DNA of 39,141 bases from a virus, in IMG/VR virus record IMGVR_UViG_3300043395_002618, positions 1 to 39,141 of that record; one strand, given 5' to 3'. Under the pieces are notes generated by a model that ran no database searches, was not told the origin of the DNA, and worked only from the letters and a program-made list of their open reading frames with translations. Below are positions 13,128-21,430 of this stretch, one piece after another. Position 1 is the stretch's first letter; every line of letters begins with the position of its first letter. The translations under genes were made by a program, and so were the position numbers.

Positions 13128-13142
13128 GGGGCAAACTAGGGG
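13127..13142 (+). promoter_or_regulatory. L-box upstream of portal gene
   Basis: GGGGCAAACTAGGGGA, 14 bases before the portal ATG. GCAAACTAG is exact. Confidence 0.65.
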
Positions 13143-13156
13143 AAAGCGTCGATGTA

Positions 13157-14668
13157 ATGCCTCCCACGCCTGATGTCACCCTGATTGATCGCGGGCCCGG
13201 CAACGAACCGTTCAGGGCCAGATTTCAACCCCTGGCGGGTGCTCTGGGCGGTAGTGGCAGCAGCTTCCGAGAGCTGAAGGTCTATGAACCTGGCATCTCG
13301 TGGACGAAGCAGGAGCCTCGCTGGCGCCTGATTGAGCAGTTGGTGCAAGGCACCATGGGGATGCAAGCAGCGGGTACAACCTATCTACCGCAAATGCCAG
13401 ATGAGGCCGACGATTCTTACAGGATTCGCCTGGCTAACTCTGTCTGCCCTCCGTACTACCTACGGCTTGAGCAGATGCTGGCCGGCATGTTGACGCGCAA
13501 GCCGGTAAGGCTTAACAACGTGCCTGAAGCTATGCAAGAACACTTTCTCGATATAGACATGATGGGGCACGGTCTTGACGTGTTCTTACAAAACATCGCG
13601 CGGAGGTGTCTGCGCTACGGCCACATTGGGGTCTTGGTTGATTTTCCGCGTGGCGATGAAGGCGACGACACACCGGTAACCGACTTTCGGCGCCCCTACT
13701 GGGTTCCCTACAGCCCTCGCGATATTCTGGGATGGAAAACTGATGTAGTCGATGGAAGCCTAAAATTGACCGAAGTTCGCCTGTACGAAGAGCTGACCGT
13801 GCCTTATGGCACATACGGGGAGGAACAAGTTGCACAGGTGAGAGTGCTAAGACCAGGATCCTTTGAGCTGTTCAGATACCAGCCCAGTAAGTCGCGTGAC
13901 TGGGAGTTGATCAGCGAAGGTGCAACCAATATCGACGAAATACCTTTCGGCATAGCATACTCTAATCAAATTGCAATACTCGAATCAAGCCCGCCGCTTG
14001 AGGAGATTGCCTGGCTCAACCTTCAGGCTTACCGCTGCGAGTCTGACCAGAACAACATTCTTCACGTGGCAGCCGTGCCGCGCTACAACCTCTTTGGCGT
14101 GCCCGCTGAGGTTGAGAAGGTGACATCAGGCCCTGCCACGGCTACGGCTTTCCCCGTTGATGCTCGGGCTGAGTTTGCCGAGCCAACAGGCACCAGCTAC
14201 GACGCGCGATTCAACCAGCTTGACCGCATCAAGGCTCAGATTGCAGAGCTTGGCATGGCTGCCGTTCTTGGTCAGAACATGACAAACCAGGCCGCAGAGG
14301 CCAAGGCCATCGACCGCAGTCAGGGAGATGCGGCGTTGCAAGCGGTCGCCATCGGCCTGCAGGATCTACTGGATACATGCATGGGGTTTCATGCGCGGTT
14401 CATGGGACTTGCTGACGGTGGCAGCTCAGCCGTTAACCGCGATTTCGTGTCGTCGCGTCTGGATCCGGCCGAAGTTGCTCAGTTGATTCAGCTACGCATT
14501 AACAACGACATCAGCCAGGAACTGCTTTTAACGCGCCTTGCGGAAGGCGAATGGCTGGGCGGTGACTTCGATGTTGAGCTTGAGATTGAGAAGACCGCAC
14601 AAGAGAAGGCTCGAGCCCTTGCTGAGCAGCAGGCACAGCTTGACGCCGGCCTCAGCGGGCTACCATGA
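13157..14668 (+). CDS. Portal protein (DUF4055 family)
   Basis: The 503-residue product fits the DUF4055 family used as portal proteins in many siphoviruses: YLPQMPDEADDSYRIRLAN, the LEQMLAGMLTRKP segment, a long helical stretch around SQGDAALQAVAIGLQDLLD, and an acidic/Gln-rich C-terminus. As a dodecameric ring at one vertex it would conduct DNA and nucleate procapsid assembly. It sits after terminase and before scaffold and capsid, the canonical order apart from the inserted minus-strand island. ATGTAATG at the start means a two-codon start-stop ORF (13152-13157) touches the true ATG. Confidence 0.85.
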   Translation: MPPTPDVTLIDRGPGNEPFRARFQPLAGALGGSGSSFRELKVYEPGISWTKQEPRWRLIEQLVQGTMGMQAAGTTYLPQMPDEADDSYRIRLANSVCPPYYLRLEQMLAGMLTRKPVRLNNVPEAMQEHFLDIDMMGHGLDVFLQNIARRCLRYGHIGVLVDFPRGDEGDDTPVTDFRRPYWVPYSPRDILGWKTDVVDGSLKLTEVRLYEELTVPYGTYGEEQVAQVRVLRPGSFELFRYQPSKSRDWELISEGATNIDEIPFGIAYSNQIAILESSPPLEEIAWLNLQAYRCESDQNNILHVAAVPRYNLFGVPAEVEKVTSGPATATAFPVDARAEFAEPTGTSYDARFNQLDRIKAQIAELGMAAVLGQNMTNQAAEAKAIDRSQGDAALQAVAIGLQDLLDTCMGFHARFMGLADGGSSAVNRDFVSSRLDPAEVAQLIQLRINNDISQELLLTRLAEGEWLGGDFDVELEIEKTAQEKARALAEQQAQLDAGLSGLP

Positions 14669-14862
14669 GGCGGTCACGCGCAACCCCACCCATGGATGAG
14701 TCACAGGCCTTTGACGCGATTCACGATGCCGTTTTCGATGTTGCGGAGCAGGCCGACTGCTCGGTGCAAACCCTGATTGGCATCCTCGAAATCGTCAAAA
14801 CTGAACTGATGTCTACAGTTATGGAGGATGTCACCGAGGATAATGAGGCTGACGAGGGCTAA
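14665..14862 (+). CDS. Hypothetical acidic protein (65 aa)
   Basis: A small acidic helical protein (AFDAIHDAVFDVAEQADCSV...) that overlaps the portal stop by ATGA and is therefore probably made by coupled translation. The first nine residues are basic and may not be present if translation starts at the internal ATG at 14692 (MDESQ). Small proteins between portal and scaffold occur in many phages. No specific role can be assigned. Confidence 0.55.
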   Translation: MRRSRATPPMDESQAFDAIHDAVFDVAEQADCSVQTLIGILEIVKTELMSTVMEDVTEDNEADEG

Positions 14863-14888
14863 ACTCATCGCAAACTGACAGCCCGCCT

Positions 14889-15614
14889 GTGTCCACCGAG
14901 ACCACCCCCGACGCCACTCCTCAAGCAACCCCGCCCAATCCGCCAGTCACTGCAGATCCTGCAGCACTGGCGGCCGAGGTGGCACGGTTGCGTGCCAAGA
15001 ATGAGGAACTACTGGGCGAAAAGCGTAGGCTGGCGACCCGGCTAGCCGACCTGCCGGAGGATGTGGACCCCCGCCAGCTGTGGGCGGATCGGCAGGCTGC
15101 GGAGACGCAGCGGCTGGAGGCTGAGGGGAACTACACCCAAGCCCGCCAGCAACTGGAGCAGCAGTTTCGGGACAGCGAGGCGAAGCTGAAGGCGCGCATC
15201 ACCGAGCTCGAAGATGAGGTTCGCCAGCTCAAGGTATTGGGGCCCGCCGCTACAGCCCTGTCCGAGCACGTGCACGGCGCTGATGAGGTTCTGAAGCTGC
15301 ACCTTCAAGCCGATCAGCTGGCAACCGAGGCAGATGGCACGGTCGTGGTTGTGGACGGCTACAACCGCACACCGCTTGCTGAGTGGGCACGCGCCACCCT
15401 GCCCACGTGGCGCCTAAAGGCTCCCAAACCGGCCGGCACAGGGGCGCCCCCTGGTGGCTCCTCTGCCGCTGGTGGTGATGGCGCCTTGCCGCCTGGATCC
15501 AATCCGTGGCTGGAAGGCAACCTTACCCAGCAAGTCGAGCTGGCTAACCGTGATCCAGAGCTAGCGATGAGGCTTGCTCAGGCCGCTGGTAAAAAGCTCG
15601 TAATTCGGGGTTAA
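14889..15614 (+). CDS. Scaffolding protein
   Basis: GTG start at 14889. The 241-residue protein has a disordered Pro/Thr N-terminus, a long coiled coil (residues about 25-120, for example LRAKNEELLGEKRRLATRLA and LKARITELEDEVRQL), a linker, a Gly/Ser-rich stretch and a compact end with LANRDPELAMRLAQAAGKK. This layout and its place just before the major capsid gene are typical of phage scaffolds (Gp20-like), which guide shell assembly and leave before DNA entry. No protease motif is seen. Confidence 0.8.
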   Translation: MSTETTPDATPQATPPNPPVTADPAALAAEVARLRAKNEELLGEKRRLATRLADLPEDVDPRQLWADRQAAETQRLEAEGNYTQARQQLEQQFRDSEAKLKARITELEDEVRQLKVLGPAATALSEHVHGADEVLKLHLQADQLATEADGTVVVVDGYNRTPLAEWARATLPTWRLKAPKPAGTGAPPGGSSAAGGDGALPPGSNPWLEGNLTQQVELANRDPELAMRLAQAAGKKLVIRG

Positions 15615-15622
15615 TAACGCTT

Positions 15623-15638
15623 GAGGCAAACTAGGGGA
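15623..15638 (+). promoter_or_regulatory. L-box upstream of major capsid gene
   Basis: GAGGCAAACTAGGGGA, 59 bases before the capsid ATG, the longest L-box leader. The leader contains an imperfect hairpin around GCTGTGCC...GGCCGACAGC. Confidence 0.65.
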
Positions 15639-15697
15639 CGGGAAAGCTGTGCCGACCCGGGGCCTGTGGCCGACAGCCAACTAACCCCTAGCCTCAA

Positions 15698-16783
15698 ATG
15701 GCATTTCTCTACAGACCGGATACGAAGATTTACGATCCGTTCTCAAACTACATTGACGAACAGAGCACCCTTCGCTCTAAGTTCGTCGCAAGCGGGATCG
15801 TAAGCAACAATCCCATCATCGCCCAAAACGTCACCAAGGGTGATGCTTTCAAAATCCCGAACTGGCAACCCAACTTGCAAGGGGATGTTCAAATCCCCAA
15901 GGAAAGCGTGCCGCTGAGCGTCAACAAGCTTGGCAGCAACGAACAGAAAGGCGTAGTCTTTCACCGCGCCAATGTTTGGGGCTCCAGCGATCTGGCTAAA
16001 ATGGCCGTAGGCGCTGAGAACGACCCGATGGGAGCAATTGCTCGCAGGATTTCAGATTGGGTGCTCTGGGCCGATCAGCTCGACATCCTGGCGACGCTCT
16101 CCGGCGTGTTTGGCGCCCTTGGCACCAGCAATGCCAGCGCCGCGTTCGCTGATATGTGCGTTGACGCCAGCGGCAGCGGCGAAACTGATTTCAGCGTGGG
16201 TCACGTCGTTCGCGCTGATGGCATCCTTGGTGAAGATGCCGACACTTTCGGGGCCATGGTTGTACATCCCGCGATCTACAGTTATCTGAGGATTCGCGAG
16301 ATGATCAACTACGTCAACGCCAAAGAGTTACCTGGCATCACCGCAAGCACCGCAGCGGCCGGAAGTATCACCAGCAGCAATGCTGTGGATGGTGATTTCT
16401 CCAATGCCTTTAGCTCCAATGGGCTGGTGCCGATGTTCGGCAGCAAAGCCGTGATCGTGTCCGACAATGCCCCGCGTACGGGATCCTCTGGTTCCTACAA
16501 ATATGGGGTGTATATTTTCAAGCCAGGGGCTCTTGGCCAGGCCTTCCAGAATCCCCTGCGGACGGAAGGTGATCGGGACATCCTCACTGGCGGCGGCGAG
16601 GACATCGTCAAGGTCCAATGGGACAAGTGTATTCATCCGCTGGGTGCCAGCTGGGTGGGCTCCATTCCCGAAGGTGGCCCCAGCGCCGCCGATCTGGCAA
16701 CCGCCAGCAACTGGGCTAAGGTATTCGACAAGAAAAACATTGGCGTAGCCCGCATTACCTGTACCTGCCCCATTGAGCTGTAA
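15698..16783 (+). CDS. Major capsid protein
   Basis: The 361-residue protein begins MAFLYRPDTKIYDPFSNYID and shows the pattern of phage coat proteins: early segments NVTKGDAFKIPNWQ and an ANVWGSSDLAKMAVGAENDP helix region, then VVHPAIYSYLRIREMI and a late YKYGVYIFKPGALGQAF. A final strand contains HPLGASWVG. The order after scaffold, the size and the strong L-box leader support the call. It forms the icosahedral shell, probably of HK97 fold, by family inference. The nearest family is the phage coat protein type seen in many cyanobacterial prophages. Confidence 0.85.
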   Translation: MAFLYRPDTKIYDPFSNYIDEQSTLRSKFVASGIVSNNPIIAQNVTKGDAFKIPNWQPNLQGDVQIPKESVPLSVNKLGSNEQKGVVFHRANVWGSSDLAKMAVGAENDPMGAIARRISDWVLWADQLDILATLSGVFGALGTSNASAAFADMCVDASGSGETDFSVGHVVRADGILGEDADTFGAMVVHPAIYSYLRIREMINYVNAKELPGITASTAAAGSITSSNAVDGDFSNAFSSNGLVPMFGSKAVIVSDNAPRTGSSGSYKYGVYIFKPGALGQAFQNPLRTEGDRDILTGGGEDIVKVQWDKCIHPLGASWVGSIPEGGPSAADLATASNWAKVFDKKNIGVARITCTCPIEL

Positions 16784-16785
16784 TC

Positions 16786-17193
16786 ATGAAGTTTCACCTT
16801 GATAAACCCGTCTTTACAGGCGTGGTCTCCCAGTTCAGGCCAATCACCAGCCCTGTCGGCACGGCTAACGCCACCCTGACGGCAGAGCAGACAGTGGAGT
16901 GCTTAGTGGTGATGACCCCAACGGCGGCCCGCACCCTCACCACCGCCACGGCTACCGCGATCGTGGCCGCCATCGGTGTTCCCGTTCAGATCGGGACCGT
17001 GTTCGAGCTGACCGTAGTCAACGCCGCTGCCAGCTCCCACAACATCACCCTCACCGCTCCCACTTCTGGCGGGATCACCCTGGGCGGCGATTCGGCGATG
17101 GCCACGATCAGCCCAGCCACGTCAGCTACCTACATCGGCCGGGTCACGGGCGTCTCTACGCCTGCGGTCACGTTCTATCGCAAGTCCGGCTAA
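16786..17193 (+). CDS. Putative capsid decoration protein (135 aa)
   Basis: This starts two bases after the capsid stop. The 135-residue product is rich in Thr, Ala, Val and Gly with predicted beta strands (FELTVVNAAASSHNITLTAP, later GGITLGGDSAMATISP) and no charged clusters. Its position and beta-rich nature fit a head decoration or cement protein, although a fibre-like domain on the capsid is equally possible. Its stop overlaps the next ATG by one base. Confidence 0.6.
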   Translation: MKFHLDKPVFTGVVSQFRPITSPVGTANATLTAEQTVECLVVMTPTAARTLTTATATAIVAAIGVPVQIGTVFELTVVNAAASSHNITLTAPTSGGITLGGDSAMATISPATSATYIGRVTGVSTPAVTFYRKSG

Positions 17194-17333
17194 TGGGCTT
17201 TGCCAGGCGCTGGCAGGCACTGCGTGAGGCTGCTGCTGCACAAGCGGCGGCCTCCGCTTCCCCTGAGCCAGAACAACCGCCCACCAAAGCGGTGAAACCA
17301 CAACGGGCAGTCGCCAATGGGCTTCGTTCCTGA
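17193..17333 (+). CDS. Small hypothetical protein (46 aa)
   Basis: The ORF starts at TAATG, one base overlapping the previous stop, and encodes MGFARRWQALREAAAAQAAA followed by a Pro/Lys tail. The overlap, an A-rich helix start and a 17-base overlap with the next gene suggest a real coupled gene in the head operon. No function can be inferred. Confidence 0.45.
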   Translation: MGFARRWQALREAAAAQAAASASPEPEQPPTKAVKPQRAVANGLRS

Positions 17334-17562
17334 GTTCTCAAACTTCCGCTACATCGCGGACACAACTGCCGTCACTCCCGGCGGGGGGCGTCGGTTCGTT
17401 GCCCTGCTGGCCCTGGAAGCTACCGTGCTTCACGCTGACACGGTCTGCAAAAGCTGCCCTGACAGCCTCAGCAGCATGCCAATCCCTGCGGGGACACTGG
17501 TGACGGGCATGTTCGAGACCGTTAAACTCAGCTCCGGCAAGGTCTTGGCCTACCTGAGCTGA
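17317..17562 (+). CDS. Hypothetical head-region protein (81 aa)
   Basis: An 81-residue protein (MGFVPEFSNFRYIADTTAVT...) with predicted beta strands, a GGGRRF turn and two cysteines in VCKSC. It lies between the decoration protein and the Mu F-like gene, where small head-completion proteins are usual. The cysteine pair is too isolated to claim a zinc site. Its stop is one base before the TTG of the next gene. Confidence 0.55.
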   Translation: MGFVPEFSNFRYIADTTAVTPGGGRRFVALLALEATVLHADTVCKSCPDSLSSMPIPAGTLVTGMFETVKLSSGKVLAYLS

Positions 17563-17563
17563 G

Positions 17564-18583
17564 TTGGCCAACCTCTCCGCCCAGATCGAGGCCTTCCTCA
17601 GGAACGCCCTACGCCAGAAGCGCTTGGAGGATCAACGGGTCCGCCAGGCGCTTCGTGATCTGCGGCGTGTGCTCGCAGCTGTGGAGCGGGTCGTGGGTGA
17701 GAGCGGCGTGGCTGCCCCCCAGCCGGGGCGGAATGAGGCCATCGCCATGCTCACCGCAGCCATCGCCCGCAGTGTGCGGGAGTCGTTCGGAGTGCCTCAG
17801 CTGGCGACCCTCAGCGCGGCCCTGGTGCCCTATCTGGAGAGCCAGCTGAAGTTTGCCCGCCAGATGGTGGAGATGGCTGGAGGGGACCTTGCAGCGCCCA
17901 CCGTTCAGATGACCGCCACGCAGGCGGCCCGGATCGTCCGCGGGATTCAGGTGGCAGGGACCACCCTTGAAAATCAGCTCCTATCCCGGCTTCCGGCCAT
18001 GGTGGCCGATCGGGTTGAGCGGTTCATCAGGCTTGGGCTTCAGGACGTGGCCGGCGGCGAAGTCTTCGCCACCTACGAGAATGCGGTGGTGCGCACCGTG
18101 GGCAACGCGGTTGAGGCGACGATCCGCACGGGCGTCCACGAAGCAGGGAGCTTCGCCCAGCAGATGATTTACCAGTACGAAACGGATCCCGCCTGGCTGG
18201 GGCCCGACGGCCTGGTGTGGACCGCGATCCTCGACTCTCGGGTCTGCCCCGTGTGCCTGAAGCTGGACGGCACCCGGTACCAGCTGGGCGTACCGGCCCC
18301 CTACTTCGACGGCGAGAACAAAACCAGCCCCCATCCTCAGTGCCGCTGCTACCTGCTGCCCTGGAAGTGGCGCAACGACACAGAGGACGGCAAGCCGGTG
18401 AACAGGGAGGCGACCGGGGACAAAGGGGCCGAGGCGTTGTCGTTCCGTGCTGCCGCGTCGCAGTGGGTTCGCGACAACCCAGAGACAGCACGGGCCATTT
18501 TTGGTAAGGCGCTGGGGCAGCGGCTGGTTGATGGCGAGATCGGTTTCGATGAAGCCGTTAAGCTCTGGTCAGACAAGGGCTAG
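17564..18583 (+). CDS. Phage Mu F-like minor head protein (SPP1 gp7 type)
   Basis: A TTG start at 17564 gives 339 residues. The helical N-terminal half is followed by the conserved ETDPAWLGPDGLVWTAILDS segment and the metal-binding-like signature CPVCLKLDG (Cys228, Cys231) and SPHPQCRC (His257, Cys260, Cys262), typical of the phage Mu F/SPP1 gp7 family. In those phages the protein binds the portal and helps DNA ejection or head maturation. It lies downstream of the capsid gene here rather than directly after the portal, which is a small order change. Confidence 0.85.
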   Translation: MANLSAQIEAFLRNALRQKRLEDQRVRQALRDLRRVLAAVERVVGESGVAAPQPGRNEAIAMLTAAIARSVRESFGVPQLATLSAALVPYLESQLKFARQMVEMAGGDLAAPTVQMTATQAARIVRGIQVAGTTLENQLLSRLPAMVADRVERFIRLGLQDVAGGEVFATYENAVVRTVGNAVEATIRTGVHEAGSFAQQMIYQYETDPAWLGPDGLVWTAILDSRVCPVCLKLDGTRYQLGVPAPYFDGENKTSPHPQCRCYLLPWKWRNDTEDGKPVNREATGDKGAEALSFRAAASQWVRDNPETARAIFGKALGQRLVDGEIGFDEAVKLWSDKG

Positions 18584-18587
18584 CGCC

Positions 18588-19145
18588 ATGACCGTCACCG
18601 TTGTTGCCACCGCTGGCGCCGCCAATGCCAACAGCTACCTCACCGTGGCTGCAGCCGATGATCTGGCTGACAACTACCTCGGGACGCTGGCCTGGTCCAC
18701 AGCGACGACGGACAACAAGGGCAGGGCCTTGATCATGGCCGCCATGTACCTCGACCAACTGGAGTCGATCGGAACACGTGCCACCACCACTCAGGCCCGC
18801 GCCTGGCCCCGTATTGGCGCTGCATGCGGGGAGTGGTCGTTTGCGGCTGGCGAAATCCCGTTGCCTGTCAAGCGGGCAAATTTCGAACTCGCAGAAGCCT
18901 TGCTGGCCAATCCCACCCTGCTCAGGGGCCATGGGGCTGGCAATGCTGAGCTGATTCCTGGGATCCCTAACGCCAGCCTGAAAACCGCCAGCGTGGATGT
19001 GATCTCCGTTGAGTTCAGGGATGGCGCTGTGCCGAACAACCAGAACGCGCTGAACGTGCTGCCGGGGTTACGGCAGACCCTGGGGTGCCTGTGCCTTAGC
19101 ACACCTATCGGCGGGTCGCGTAGCATCCGCGTAGTTCGATCGTGA
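18588..19145 (+). CDS. DnaT-like/head-tail connector family protein (185 aa)
   Basis: The protein (MTVTVVATAGAANANSYLTV, then DDLADNYLGTLAWS) matches a family often annotated as DnaT-like ssDNA-binding domain proteins in phage structural operons. There it more likely acts as a head-completion or connector adaptor. Helical stretches surround ALIMAAMYLDQLES and RANFELAEALLANP. The start at 18588 follows the Mu F-like stop by four bases. The name reflects database habit; primosome function is unlikely here. Confidence 0.7.
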   Translation: MTVTVVATAGAANANSYLTVAAADDLADNYLGTLAWSTATTDNKGRALIMAAMYLDQLESIGTRATTTQARAWPRIGAACGEWSFAAGEIPLPVKRANFELAEALLANPTLLRGHGAGNAELIPGIPNASLKTASVDVISVEFRDGAVPNNQNALNVLPGLRQTLGCLCLSTPIGGSRSIRVVRS

Positions 19146-19148
19146 ATC

Positions 19149-19715
19149 GTGCCAGCCGTGGCCGAACAGCAACTCAATCTGTTCGGCCCGGCTGATGACA
19201 AGCCGGTTGTCAGAAATCATCTGGCAACGCCTCTGACGCGGGAAGAATCGCGAAAGATTGGCAAGATGTACGCGGAGAACATCAGGCTAGTAGGGAAGTT
19301 TCAGGCCAAGATGCGAGAAAAATATGGGCGCTGTCTACCGTCTGAAGATATAAACAGTGCCGTTGATATTGCATTCATTAAGGCAGCTAGGACCTGGAAC
19401 CCGGAGCGGGGAACATTCAGCACAATTTTCGGGCACTTCGCCGCTGGTGAGGTTCGCCACGCGATCAAGGCAGCCGGTAACTGGGGAGTCTCCGCCACGC
19501 AGCGGGCACGCCTGGCGGGGATGCAAGCCCGGCGGATGCTGGAAGCCGGCATGACGGCGGCGGAAGTGTGCCAGGAGATGGCGATCACGCAGGTTGATCT
19601 ACTGGACGTGCTGCGGGCCACCACGGGCCTAGCGCATGATGTCCAGGGGTTCGGGTTACACGTGTGCGACCGTCCAACCCCCTGGGAGCTGCTGGAGGAC
19701 GGCGAGGCAAACTAG
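19149..19715 (+). CDS. Sigma-factor-like protein with N-terminal clamp-binding-like motif
   Basis: GTG start, 188 residues. Residues 64-108 (PSEDINSAVDIAFIKAARTW, NPERGTFSTIFGHFAAGEVR) follow the sigma region 2 pattern: acidic entry, IKAARTWNPERG, FST-F, and a helix before HAIK. Residues 118-158 contain MLEAGMTAAEVCQEM-AITQVDLLDVL, a helix-turn-helix-like unit that could act as region 4. The extreme N-terminus is AEQQLNLFGP; QLNLF matches the bacterial beta-clamp-binding pentapeptide QLxLF. The expected role is late-gene transcription with host RNA polymerase. An L-box overlaps its stop. Sigma-like assignment good, clamp binding inferred. Confidence 0.7.
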   Translation: MPAVAEQQLNLFGPADDKPVVRNHLATPLTREESRKIGKMYAENIRLVGKFQAKMREKYGRCLPSEDINSAVDIAFIKAARTWNPERGTFSTIFGHFAAGEVRHAIKAAGNWGVSATQRARLAGMQARRMLEAGMTAAEVCQEMAITQVDLLDVLRATTGLAHDVQGFGLHVCDRPTPWELLEDGEAN

Positions 19716-19720
19716 AGGAA
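19704..19720 (+). promoter_or_regulatory. L-box upstream of tail tube gene
   Basis: GAGGCAAACTAGAGGAA, overlapping the stop of the sigma-like gene and ending 14 bases before the tail tube ATG. Confidence 0.65.
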
Positions 19721-19734
19721 ACGCATCATTCGCC

Positions 19735-20484
19735 ATGGCTACCGGGGTTTACAAGGCAGCGCTCAACATTCGGTTGTTCATGAAGCTGGGAACCACCGCA
19801 AGCAGCGTCCCAACCAGCTCCATTGGGATGACTGAGATTCTCAGCCTGTCGGATGCGAGCATTTCCACCCAGCCAGAGAAACAATCAGCATCCGACTATC
19901 AAACGCCTAATGGGTATAGCCAGCAACTAATAACCAAGAAAACCGCGTCCATGCCGATACAGCTAAACCTCGACGTAACCAGCGCAGGATATGCGCTGCT
20001 CAAACGCGCCGAAAATGGGGCGCCTAGTGGCGTTACCGTGCAAATGTGGAGAGAGCTGCCATTGTTTGGTAGCACCAACACGGATCCACAGGCTGAGGCA
20101 GCTGTTGGATTTATTGAAAACTATAACGAGGCTTTCGCCAATGGCGGCATTATGACGATAACATTCAATTTCATTAATTACAGTTCTGTGTACACCTATC
20201 AACAAGGCGATGGCCTGGCCACCCTGACGCTCACCAACCCTGGCGCGGGTCTGACTGCCGGCACCGGTATCCCCCTGGTTCCCGTAACGCCAGCAGCCGG
20301 GGATATGTCCGGCCTGGGCGGCACGGCGACTATCACCGTGAACGGAAGCGGCGTCATCCAAACCGCAACGATCGTGGATGCTGGCCGAAACTTCCGGGTG
20401 GGCGACACGCTGACCATGACCGATCCTGCCGTGGTCGGAGTGGGCGACACGGCGCCGTTGTTCACGGTGGCGACGGTCTCCTAA
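19735..20484 (+). CDS. Major tail (tube) protein
   Basis: 249 residues from the ATG at 19735. The N-terminal two-thirds (VYKAALNIRLFMKLGTTASS, NLDVTSAGYALLKRAENGAP, QAEAAVGFIENYNEAFANGG, MTITFNFINYSSVYTY) fit a siphovirus tail tube protein. The last 80 residues form a separate Gly/Thr-rich domain (AGLTAGTGIPL, VDAGRNFRVGDTLTM) resembling surface-exposed domains found on tail tubes. The protein polymerises around the tape measure. Its stop TAA overlaps the stop of the convergent minus-strand gene (CTAA). Confidence 0.8.
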   Translation: MATGVYKAALNIRLFMKLGTTASSVPTSSIGMTEILSLSDASISTQPEKQSASDYQTPNGYSQQLITKKTASMPIQLNLDVTSAGYALLKRAENGAPSGVTVQMWRELPLFGSTNTDPQAEAAVGFIENYNEAFANGGIMTITFNFINYSSVYTYQQGDGLATLTLTNPGAGLTAGTGIPLVPVTPAAGDMSGLGGTATITVNGSGVIQTATIVDAGRNFRVGDTLTMTDPAVVGVGDTAPLFTVATVS

Positions 20485-20996
20485 AGCCCCCCGGCCTGGC
20501 TCAGCCGCTGCCATTGCTCGGCGAAGAACTGGGCCAACGGGTGCTTGTCGAGCGCTGGCTTGATCCAGTTCCGGCCGGGCAGCGCTCGGCCGCTGGCGGT
20601 GATGCGATCTTCAAGGATCGACCTGGCGTAATGGAACCCGTCCTCGCTGGCTGGATCCCAGGTGAAGGTGATCGTGGCCCCGCGTGGGTTGTCCTGACGC
20701 CGCTGCGAGTTGAGGAAGTCACCGGAGTCCACGATGTTGCGCGGGCTGGAGGCGATGGTGTAGGGCAGGCCGCCTTGGGCTTTCAGGACCTTGTTGCGCT
20801 GGCGGGGTGTTTTCGCTTTGTTGAACTTGCCGTAGCGGTAAGTTATCCCTGGCCAGGGATACTGAACCGCCTTGATTTCTTCTTTTAACTGCGGGCCAAG
20901 CACGTCACCATATTTGGCCATGATCAATGGCACACGCAGCAGTAGCTTGCTGGATGTAAACCCAGTCAGCCTTACTTCAACGTTAATCCTAGCCAT
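20481..20996 (-). CDS. HK97 gp10-like head-tail joining or tail completion candidate (171 aa)
   Basis: This 171-residue minus-strand protein begins MARINVEVRLTGFTSSKLLL and has an aromatic- and basic-rich middle (VQYPWPGITYRYGKFNKAKT, RNIVDSGDFLNSQ). Its GFHYARSILEDR plus PGRNWIKPAL end is typical of gp10-like neck proteins that complete the head-tail interface. In most siphoviruses this gene is plus-strand just before the tail tube; here it is inverted and read convergently toward it. It overlaps the upstream minus-strand gene by eight bases. Confidence 0.6.
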   Translation of the reverse strand: MARINVEVRLTGFTSSKLLLRVPLIMAKYGDVLGPQLKEEIKAVQYPWPGITYRYGKFNKAKTPRQRNKVLKAQGGLPYTIASSPRNIVDSGDFLNSQRRQDNPRGATITFTWDPASEDGFHYARSILEDRITASGRALPGRNWIKPALDKHPLAQFFAEQWQRLSQAGGL

Positions 20997-21384
20997 CGAC
21001 GTAAACCGCTAGCCGGATGCGGTCGCCAATCACCCGCTGCACTGTGCCGCCGATCAGCCCCGTTGAGCCGTAGGGATAGCGCTCCTGCAACACCTCGCAC
21101 CTGGCGGGCGGCTTGCCGCTGAACGTCAGCAGTCCCTTGACGCCGGCCTGAATCCTGGCGTCTAAGGCCTGGGGATCAACCGCGTAGCCGTCATAAGTCA
21201 GCCGATCGGTATCGACCCCAGGCAACCCAGACCCATTGCGGCCACCCTCCCGCAGGAACAGCGACACGGTGACCTGCTCGGTGTTTGGGATGATGTTCCC
21301 GGTGATCGGATCCTCAACGGTGCCAACATCCACGACATCAAAGGTCGCGGTGGCATTGGCTAGGCCCAGAAGTGCACTGCTCAT
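20989..21384 (-). CDS. Head-tail joining candidate (131 aa)
   Basis: Minus-strand product starting MSSALLGLANATATFDVVDV. It is beta-rich, with FLREGGRNGSGLPGVDTDRL, then YAVDPQALDARIQAGVKGLL and a final VQRVIGDRIRLAVYV strand. Size, fold impression and pairing with a gp10-like gene suggest a head-tail joining (gp8/gp9-type) protein. The ATG at 21384 lies two bases after the minus-oriented L-box, so translation would start from a very short leader if that box is the promoter start region. Confidence 0.5.
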   Translation of the reverse strand: MSSALLGLANATATFDVVDVGTVEDPITGNIIPNTEQVTVSLFLREGGRNGSGLPGVDTDRLTYDGYAVDPQALDARIQAGVKGLLTFSGKPPARCEVLQERYPYGSTGLIGGTVQRVIGDRIRLAVYVDG

Positions 21385-21385
21385 G

Positions 21386-21400
21386 CCCTAGTTTGCCGCC
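21386..21400 (-). promoter_or_regulatory. L-box for the minus-strand neck genes
   Basis: Minus strand GGCGGCAAACTAGGG, directly before the ATG at 21384. With 21402-21416 it forms a divergent pair separated by one base. Confidence 0.6.
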
Positions 21401-21401
21401 T

Positions 21402-21416
21402 GAGGCAAGCTAGAAG
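21402..21416 (+). promoter_or_regulatory. L-box variant upstream of tape measure
   Basis: GAGGCAAGCTAGAAG, one base different from GCAAACTAG, 14 bases before the tape measure ATG. An AGAAGGCGGAGG stretch follows and could serve as Shine-Dalgarno. Confidence 0.55.
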
Positions 21417-21430
21417 AAGGCGGAGGCTGC

